The position numbers and the translations under genes are program-made. From assembly GCA_963969595.1 (NCBI GenBank), contig OZ018412.1, positions 12,588,501-12,652,500 on the forward strand: a DNA stretch of 64,000 nt. The letters are read 5' to 3'. Of the stretch, positions 55,935 through 64,000 are shown one piece after another. This DNA comes from Neckera pumila (lineage: Eukaryota > Streptophyta > Bryopsida > Hypnales > Neckeraceae). Each line of letters opens with the position of its first letter. Within the stretch, counting starts at the first letter, position 1. The notes beneath the pieces are model-generated. The model was not told the origin of the DNA. It saw nothing but the letters and a program-made list of their open reading frames with translations, and made no database searches.

Positions 55935-58113
55935 AAACAACTCACTGCATTTACAACACCTTATACATGATTCATTTGAGATTATAAGTATCCAATACAC
56001 CTTAGAGAGGTTAATTGCAACCACTTGTTATCTCAATGTCTTCGCAAGCCAAATAGAGGCCATGCAGATGTCATGAAATTGAATTTCATAATCCTATTAC
56101 ATTTCCTTCCCAATGGGTGGTCACATTTCCATCTTTATTCATATTTACATCCCAAATTTGGAAGGATACATCAAAATCTATATTTTGACAATCGAAATAG
56201 ACTGTGCAATGAGAATGCCGTTGCAAAATTTTGCAATGGTTGAACAAAACTATAGCAATGGTTGACTATTAAAAAAATGTGTTGAAAATTTTTTAGCCTA
56301 TATGACACTGTAGAATGAAAGATTATGATGCTTGAAGTAAGAAAAAAACTTTAGAGCTTTTCATTCTTGTAAAATGGGTCAACACACTTTGAGCCCTCTT
56401 ATTGTAAAATTTTTGCTCTACACAAAACTGTTTCTCTACATCATCAAATATGAAATCCTTTTAGATACACTCATGCAAACTTTCATAAGCAAACATGGGA
56501 TCCGCCTTACTCTAAATTATCTTGTGATATAAGGAAGTCAAATGAACTGGCAATACACTAGTCATTTTTTAATGATATCCTATGCAATGAGGAAATTTTG
56601 TTTTTGAAATCCAAGAGGTAAAAAACTTAGAGGCAAAAATTTGCAATGTGCAGAATAAATTTCAAGAATTTTGGAAAAGTAGATTTTTAAGATAATAGCA
56701 TTTGTAGTTAGACAAAGATGTTCTTTTGCAAACTTGCTCATAGGGGTTGTTGCAAAAAGCACTTGTCTTTTTTTTTAGTGTCCCCTTGGCCTTGGATAGG
56801 TATTATTTTGCTCATAACTTTTGCACCATATGTCCATTTTCTATGAAATTTGAAATATAGGTACATGTGGTAGTTTTGAACATTAAGTAATTTTTTTTCA
56901 TTTCTTCAAATGATTTTACTATCTTAAAATTGCACCCGATTGGATATCGACCTTAGCCATTTTAGGAGGGATTAGTATTGTTTCCAATCCAAAAATGCAA
57001 ATTTGAAGGTGAAAATTGGGATATATACACATTTCTATTAAAGTTACACAAGTCTACAAAGAGATTGAAAAAAATAATAAAGTGTCCCCCTTCCATATGT
57101 GTTCAAAGTCCACTACTTTTACGCACATGCGAAGAATACAATTTTTTTCCTTGAAGATGCAAATTGTTGAAAAGAAGCACCTTCAAGTTAGGAAAAATGA
57201 ATTTTTTTAGGATTTTTTAGGATTTTTTTATTACTTTCTAAAAAACATATCTCAAAGTGTCTAAATATTCTCTTGCATCAATTTTCTGTCACTCTTTGAA
57301 TGTGCATAACTTTAAGAGATAAATTTTTCAAAGTCTGAGTTTTTACAAAAATACTATTTCGAATGTTTTACAAATCCTTTATATTTTATTTCATTTAAAA
57401 AAGATTTATTCCAAAAATTAGAGTACTCCAATACTGAGGCCATTTTGAGCCAAAATTGATAGGTGTTTCTTGTAACTACCCATAGAGTTAGTAGAATTTT
57501 AACTCTTCTTGGAATGAAATTTTTGCTTTTAAAGTATTTTTGTAATTTCATATTATATCATGTTAGTTACATACATGCCAAATTTTAGAAGTATATTAGA
57601 AATTCAATAAAAGATGTCAATATAGCTTGAATGAATTGCCCACATTTTTTTGGAGCAATATAACTTCATCATCACCTATCCGATGTAGACATTCATCTCC
57701 TTCATGGGATGATGGAATTGTAAAAAAAATTCTAATCTGATGTCTAATTTGGGGAGGTTAGACTGCTTGAAATATTTTTTAGTAAATTATCCTTTAAAGG
57801 CAAATGGAATTGGCATCTAACCCAAGTAGTTTCATATTTTTGGATCTTTGTGTAATTATTGTAGCTTCCTAGCAACTTGGGCAACTTTTTATCCATTAAT
57901 TAATGAAAGTGCTAAAAAAATTGGTAATCCAAAAAACAATACAATAAAGTTGGTCAATTTCAAAATTTAATTAAAATAAGTTAGACACTCATACAAGTTT
58001 ATCTTAAATTTTTTAGATGATTGTTCCTCCTTTCATTCGAGGCGGCCACATTTACCTGACTTCTTGTTTTGACCTCCAAAGCCTAATGTGGTGGTCACTG
58101 ATTGTGTCCAGCA
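55935..58113. other. AT-rich DNA, no gene seen
   Basis: No supported coding sequence, RNA gene or complete repeat. Confidence 0.5.
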
Positions 58114-58186
58114 CCTGAAATGTACACTATTTGTATATTGTTGAAACAATGAAAAAGCAAAATGTACAAATAATATACATTTCAGG
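58114..58186. repeat. Small hairpin, 22-bp arms
   Basis: CCTGAAATGTACACTATTTG TA pairs with TACAAATAATATACATTTCA GG across a loop of about 30 bases, with two mismatches. Confidence 0.75.
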
Positions 58187-60981
58187 AGGCAAATTCTTTT
58201 AGAAGAATTAAAGATTGAATACTTTATGGTCCTCCTACCTTATTACTGCTCTAACAAAACTCAGTGGAGAGTCAATGATAGCCTCCTTACATATATTGGC
58301 CGGTGGATAAACTTCACGAGTTCACGTGGGGGGTTGTAGGTCCAATTAGCAATTGCACTTTTATATGGATGGGAAACAATACAATAAGAATTTAGCATGA
58401 ATTGAATCCCTCAAAATTGACTAGTCTCGACCAATGGGGTTGTCTACCAACGTCGGGTGAAACACGGAATCTTAGTTTTTCACTTACCGATTCGTAGACC
58501 GTATTCTACCTTGTTACTTCAATTAGCACAATGCTACCCACCAGGGCTCACATGTAAGCCCACTACACTCACATGTTAAGCCCACCCTGAGTGTCTAGTC
58601 TCAATAGTCTGTCTGCTTGTTGGCCAGTGAAACTCAAGATCATTTCAGAGCACATGAAATGGTTAAGGATCACGTATTCGCGTTTTGAAAAAAAGATAAT
58701 TCTCTCACACCTGCCAAGTCAGTTTGGATCCAATAGTAAAGTGCGAGGGATTAAAGCAAACTCACAGTATAAGGTAAAGTGTACTTGACTATTTGGGGAG
58801 TCATTTTTTTTCCACTGGCTATTACTCTTCATTTGCAAAGTCAACTAGTTTTTTAGGTATAGAACCTAATCCGGTTCTTGCCCACATCCACATTGTAATT
58901 AGAGTTTGGAATAATATCAGTTTTCATCATGCAGTTTCATAATTCACCCATTTTTGCTAATCACACTTTTCGGTTCACAATCGACTGACCACCGCTCCTC
59001 CCTCGTGGCCTCATCTAACACACGAATCCACATTTTCCCCAGAAAACAAATTGTTTGCTAGCTCAGGTCAATTTTTTCGCGATTCTTCCAATCTTCCCCT
59101 GACGAAACGTACAGTGCTGGCTTGAGGGTTCAGCCTGTGAAAGAGGAATCAAATCACTAGGAGGAGCAACAAGCTAGATTCCACTCATGCAGATAGTATG
59201 TGTGATGAACGCAATGAACAAGTGAGCGTCCTCTCAACTAGTATAAACAGGCCACCCCACTCCATTCCCAGCAGCCTCATCATTCTTCAGCCTCGCCTCC
59301 TCTTGGGTACCGTTACTCGCTCCACTCTGGTCTAGCACCTCTCCCAGGGGAGTGAAATTCACTGGGGCAGTGGCATAGAGAGTTGTAAAGACTCTGAGTA
59401 AGGGCTTCCTTAGAGGGCTCTGCCTTCCTTCGGACTTCCTTTCTCACAGTCTGCACAGCTCTTTGTGGCACTTCCCCTTGCTCGCTAGCTTACTGGAAAT
59501 GCATGCTTTGGATGGCATGGTGCTATCACATCGACAACAACAAGTTGAGTTGCTAGCTAGTTAGACATCACAAGCCTCCGCCGGTTACTGTATATGGTGG
59601 ACCAGAGATATATTTCAGACCTGGAACCTTTTCTTCGTTTTCTTCTTCAGTTGGTTTGTGTACTGGCTGTTCAGTATAACAAGTGGAAGACACTCTTGTG
59701 TGGCAGTGTGAGTGTCTTGTAAAGTATCGTCACTGCTATATTGTCTAAGTATGGTCTGGAATGAGCACTACTCTTGCTAGCTGTCGAAGCGCCTCGATCG
59801 CAGCAACTAGCTTCGTTTACTAAAATATTTCTTTAACCACCATTTCATAAAATTATGGTGGATTTCAGCTAAAACTCACATTTGGTATACGGTGGATTCC
59901 AGTGAAATTGGCAAAGTTTGCAAAAACCTCAACTCTATACCAGTTCTAGTTTGAGAGGTTTCAAGGTTTTAGTATTCAGAGCTCTGTGCACTTAACCCTG
60001 AGTGACATCATTTTAACTAATTCTGACCATTCTGACGTACTGAGTGTAATCTAGACAGTTCCTGAAGGCTTCTTTTCAGTCTTCTGAATCTGGTCCATCT
60101 CTAGGCGTTGGTGATGAAGTGATTGTGTCATCAGCTGTTGTGAGGAGACTGATCGATCGCAACTAGGCTGAGCTTGAAAATGAAAGGTTGTTTTAGTGAG
60201 TGTTTAATTTTGGGGACTTTGTAAGTAAAGGAGTGGTTTTCAATAAAATTGCAAACTGGGGTGCAAGTGACCTGAAATGCATGTATCTAGGCCGTGCCAG
60301 TGGAGTGAGTCTGTGGATCATTCTCCATTATACAACACTCTCTCCATCATTCCATCCGACTTCCTGCCCCGCTTCCTGCACCCGCGTGTTTCGTAAGCTT
60401 CCCGTGTTTTGCAAGCTTAACTTCACGTGCAGATCGTACTTGACAGTGACTGACTTCCTAGATTCGTACGTAGGTAATCATAACAAAGGCATTTAATTGA
60501 ATTTCTGTATAAATCCGGGTAAGTTTCGAGAGCGTACTCCGGAGACTGCACGAACGCGGTCTCTATACAATCGAGTAGATACAGTGTCGAAAAGATTTCC
60601 AAACACTGTGCATACTCATTTGATCGAGCTAGTACCTCGCTGAATGATCAGCCGTTTGGCCCCAAAGTATCAATTACCCACCTGCCTTGCTCTAATTAAA
60701 AAGATGGAAAGAGATTGATACAAATTGGGTTTCCTGCAGGGAACACACCTGTAAAGTATAGTAGTAGGCAATCCGACCTCCGATTGCCGCACTTCCGATT
60801 GCCGCACCTCCGGCAACCCTCCATTTCACTATTCTGAGTTTCTGTAGCTAGGTCCGGCCACCCATGACCCATCCAGCCTCGAGTCCGTGCAAAACGGAAA
60901 TGCGGCCTGGAGGGCGGACCGGACCCCCTTTTTTCAAACTAGACAACAAAATAAAGTGGCTACAGGAGATTGCGCTTCAAT
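58187..60981. other. Gene-poor, GC-richer stretch with promoter-like signals
   Basis: From about 58950 the GC content rises. GTATAAACAGGCC near 59240 resembles a TATA box and is followed by a C/T-rich leader-like stretch, but no long open frame follows. The best plus-strand frame (60200-60496, 98 codons) lacks motifs. It could be a non-coding transcript or old gene DNA; neither can be shown here. Confidence 0.3.
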
Positions 60982-61109
60982 GAATTCCGCATGTTACCCG
61001 GTTTCATTACGGCATGTGTTCAAAGGTCTGCATGAGTGTCCGGCCGAATTCCGCAGCTTATCCGGTCTCGTTAAGGCATGTGTTCAAAGGCCTGCATGAG
61101 TGTCTAGCC
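60982..61109. repeat. 64-bp tandem duplication
   Basis: The units at 60982-61045 and 61046-61109 start GAATTCCGCA and share GGCATGTGTTCAAAGG and CTGCATGAGTGTC, with several substitutions. Confidence 0.9.
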
Positions 61110-61492
61110 GTAATGGCAAGCTCCTGGACGGACGGGCGACCTCCAATAGGACGGACGGACCCCTCCAGCAGCTCGAGCTCCGATCTCCCAATGGAGACTG
61201 GCTCGTCAGTTTACCTGTAATGTCCTTCAGCACTCGTCAGTTTCCCGGTGTAGTACGTAGTGTAGTTTTCCCCGCTGTAGTATTACTGTAGCTAGTTTAC
61301 TGGTGTGTCTCACGTTTCCCGGTGTGCCTATGAAACAAAAAGAGAACACCGAGAATTCTTCATCTTTGCTCCGCAGGAGCTCACAGTCAATTTGAGCCCC
61401 TTGTGAAAGTGATGAGGGAGGACTGAACTAGTGGAAATTAGCCACCTCTTGATCAGCACCATTGGTCATTGAACATCACTACTTACGGCCAC
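61110..61492. other. No gene supported
   Basis: GC-richer DNA with repeated short phrases (GACGGACG, GTAGT...TGTAG). Open frames are under 70 codons. Confidence 0.4.
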
Positions 61493-61642
61493 AGGGAGAA
61501 CGGGGAGGCGTTACCCTCCCCGGTATTTATTTCCGCAGTGCAGCTTCACCCCCCCTTGACTTTCCGTTTAAAGAAAGTCAAGGGGGGTGAAGCTGCACTG
61601 TGGAAATAAACACCGGGAGGGTAACGCCTCCCCGTTCTTCCT
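61493..61642. repeat. Near-perfect 70-bp hairpin
   Basis: The left arm (61493-61564, starting AGGGAGAACGGGGAGGCGTT) and right arm (61573-61642, ending AACGCCTCCCCGTTCTTCCT) pair with three mismatches and two one-base gaps around an 8-base loop. The arms are GC-rich in an otherwise AT-rich flank. It could be a fold-back MITE or a young small-RNA hairpin. Confidence 0.92.
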
Positions 61643-63374
61643 ATGGGCTGTTGTGTTGAAATAGTATGAAGAATTGATACCATAAATCTGCAGCGCTTTG
61701 GATTACCCTTGTAAAGTCAAGTACGTGACCACTGATTTCAAGCCTCACTAAATTATCCATCACTCTATTTGTTGCCATTTTGCAACTAGATATGAATGAA
61801 AAATTGTATATTTATTTTCAAAGATGAAGTCATATGTCTCTTACAAGTCATAAAATTTTCAAATTTTTTGGAAAAATTTGATATTATTGTGAATTTTAAG
61901 GAAAAAAGTGAAGAAAATTCATATCAAATACAAAATGTACTTTCAAAATTTCAAAATTTTGAACATTAAAGTGTATAACATCATAGTATAAACCATAGTT
62001 ATTATGTCATTCTAAAATTAGCTATAAGTTATGGTTATAGTCCCAAAGTTTATATTGCTATAGTATTGAAATTTATGAATTTTTCAAAATCTCCAATTTG
62101 AGCTCCAATTGAAATAGAAACTGCACTTGATAAGCTTCATTTCATTAGTTGAAATTAAATTCAAAAAGTATCATTTTTATGGCTAAAATTCACATTAAAT
62201 GTAAACAACAAGAAATGGCCAAAATACAATACAAGCCAGTACAGGGTGATTTGTGAATTAAGCATCTTCTTCTTTATTAAAGTCAAATAATTCCAAAACA
62301 AGGGAATTTGAAATACTATTTGGAGGTATACTCAAGTAACTTCCAAAAAAATTTGGATGACAAAATTTTTTTTCCACGGTGAATGCAAGAAACACTTGTA
62401 CTATTTTGCGTTACACCTTGCATGCTAATTTGTTTTGTTGGCATAACTTTTGCGTATTGGATTCAAATGACTTAATATTTGTTGAAAAGGTGCTCATGAC
62501 CATTATACACCTTGTCTAGTTTTCTTTGCACATTTCAAAAATATTGATTTCATAAAATTTCCCCCCAATTTTGAGTCACAATTCCAATTTGGGGGATTTT
62601 AGTACTATTTAATACCCAAAAAATTGAATTTGAAGCTAAAATTTGGAGCAAATGGTCTTCTACTAAACATATAGCAATGTAGGGAAGGAATTCTAACAAA
62701 AATCAATTTTGTATTGTGTAGAAGTTTATAAAGAAAACTTCTTTCTTCTTACATTTAAGAATACATAAAGTATTATTTTGGTGGTTTTTTTGGTGAATGA
62801 CCATCTCCATAAAGTAATCCCAAATTAAAAAAAAAAAAAAAAAAAAGTTTAATTTTTTTTCCTATTTTAAACAAATAAAAGCATCAAAGTGTCTATTTTC
62901 TTAAGATTTGGCACTTTTTTAGTTCTTCCACCTAGAGAATTGTCTATGCTTTTCTTTCCCTAGATTTCATCATTTTATAGGTGTATACATTGGCCGTATT
63001 TAAAAAATTGTTAAGTTTTTTTTTTTAGTTTTAAAATATTTCAAAAAAAAAGCATATATACGGTGAAAATGCAACAAAATCGGCAGGTGTTTCATGCATT
63101 CACCATTTATCCTATAGTATCAAGTGAAGTCATCCCAAGGATTTTTTGCATCTTCAATAGCATTTCAAGGTTAAAAATTGAACATTGGTTTGGTCACTAT
63201 GCAAATTCATCTTTTTTAGTATTGTATGAATCTAATTGCTTAAGAGAACCAAAAGCATTCATTGGAGGTCAAATTTGTGTGTACAACTTCTCTTTTCTGT
63301 ACAAAATTCTAAAGATCTTAACATCTATACTTCTCTCTTATATAAGTGATTATAATGAAAAAACTTAAAAAAAT
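61643..63374. other. AT-rich DNA, no gene seen
   Basis: 62390-62700 has faint similarity to the fold-back repeat family (TTTTGCGTTACACCTTG, CATAACTTTTG). A poly-A run lies at 62828-62846. A 101-codon plus-strand open frame at 63063-63368 has no motif and is not called. Confidence 0.45.
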
Positions 63375-63587
63375 TTAATTTCCACCACATGCATGTTGAT
63401 TGGGCTTTTTTGCGCGTGCATTTTTGAACGTTGAAGATAGATTTAAGACTATTCTTTTGGTGAAATCTCTTCATCATAAAGTTCTCTCAAATTGATGATT
63501 TTTGTTTTCTAAAAAATTGCTTTCTCTATTTCTTACAATTGAGATGTAAAAATATCAATTTTCATGAGATTTTGCACTTTTCATGAG
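63375..63587. repeat. Half-copy of the fold-back repeat
   Basis: It matches 45330-45530 closely (TTGGTGAAATCTCTTCATCA, TAAAGTTCTCTCAAATTGA, TTTTGCACTTTTCATGAGCA), including the position of the M1 element that follows. Confidence 0.75.
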
Positions 63588-63924
63588 CATTAGAAAAAAT
63601 TTCAGGCCTCTGAAGGGCTGCCCCACAGCCCTCCAACAGTCCAAAGTACCCTGAAATTTGTTTTAGGGGGCTGAAAACATCAATTTTCCTCTATTCATGC
63701 GCAGCTAAAATTGCAGTGACAGTGGTATAATAATTGAGTTTAAGAGTTAAAGTTTTTTATAAAATAAAAAAAAATTGCAAAATCTGATTGTTTTGGCTTA
63801 TCTAATTGTTTTAGCTTATCTGCTTGTTCACTGCGGCACTTTTTTAGATTGACAAACCAAGCTTAGAAATAGCTTGGTTTGTCAATTGGAGCAACCCTCC
63901 GGAGGGTTGATTTTTTTTGTAATG
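63588..63924 (-). mobile_element. MITE family M1, copy g
   Basis: It starts CATTAGAAAAAATTTCAGGC and ends TTGATTTTTTTTGTAATG. It matches copy f throughout (GCGCAGCTAAAATTGCAGTG, AAACCAAGCTTAGAAATAGC) and sits at the same place in the flanking repeat, so both probably descend from one duplicated locus. Confidence 0.82.
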
Positions 63925-64000
63925 GATTTTCTAGTTCTTCTACAAAGAGAATTTTTCTATGCTTTTTCTTCTTAGGATACCTTATACATTAAACATTTTT

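Overview
The window looks like nuclear DNA of a plant, probably a repeat-rich, AT-rich genome. It has a spliced GDSL-type esterase gene, plant TATA boxes, a Ty1/copia element primed by initiator-Met tRNA, AAACCCTAA-rich leader DNA and many short non-autonomous transposons. I cannot name the species. Tandem DGCE-type cysteine-rich repeats like those seen here also occur in non-seed plants, but that is only a weak hint. Only one host gene looks intact. Most of the window is transposons, broken transposon genes and AT-rich DNA.

Layout. 0-5.6 kb holds AT-rich repeats (a MITE with an internal insertion, a fold-back repeat), exon-like fragments on the minus strand at 2.9-3.7 kb, a 20-bp minisatellite (3871-4062) and a 50-bp-scale repeat (4.6-5.1 kb). 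5.6-13.1 kb is one minus-strand transposase-like pseudogene. It is split by a 3.3-kb insertion (7086-10388) with a perfect 9-bp target duplication, and the insertion carries its own plus-strand gene for a 345-aa protein behind a TATA box. 13.1-19 kb is AT-rich with MITE pieces. 19.4-21.0 kb is the two-exon GDSL gene.

21.7-26.7 kb is a complete young copia element: 185-bp LTRs differing at 2 sites, GAATG target duplications, and four in-frame TGA codons that all sit where arginine is expected. It landed in a low-copy repeat (A). Related copies B (30.2-30.8 kb) and C (31.1-31.8 kb, inverted) lie downstream, and C preserves the empty insertion site. A diverged copy D lies at 48.1 kb. 32.4-34.6 kb is a minus-strand secreted cysteine-rich repeat gene with a good TATA box and signal-peptide exon. 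Its coding region is broken by a 274-bp inverted-repeat insertion, a TGA at a conserved cysteine, lost cysteines and small indels.

35-56 kb is dominated by six copies of a ~920-bp element with TTAA at both ends and CCCCTAAAG inverted termini (piggyBac-like, non-autonomous), plus copies of a ~340-bp MITE family. It also holds a 1,443-bp inverted repeat with apparently identical arms and a 20-bp spacer (41997-44902), and another gene fragment at 53.8-54.7 kb. 56-64 kb is mostly AT-rich. A GC-richer stretch at 59-61.6 kb carries a 64-bp tandem duplication and a near-perfect 70-bp hairpin. There is no sign of genes working together as a pathway; the window is mainly a record of nested insertion and decay.
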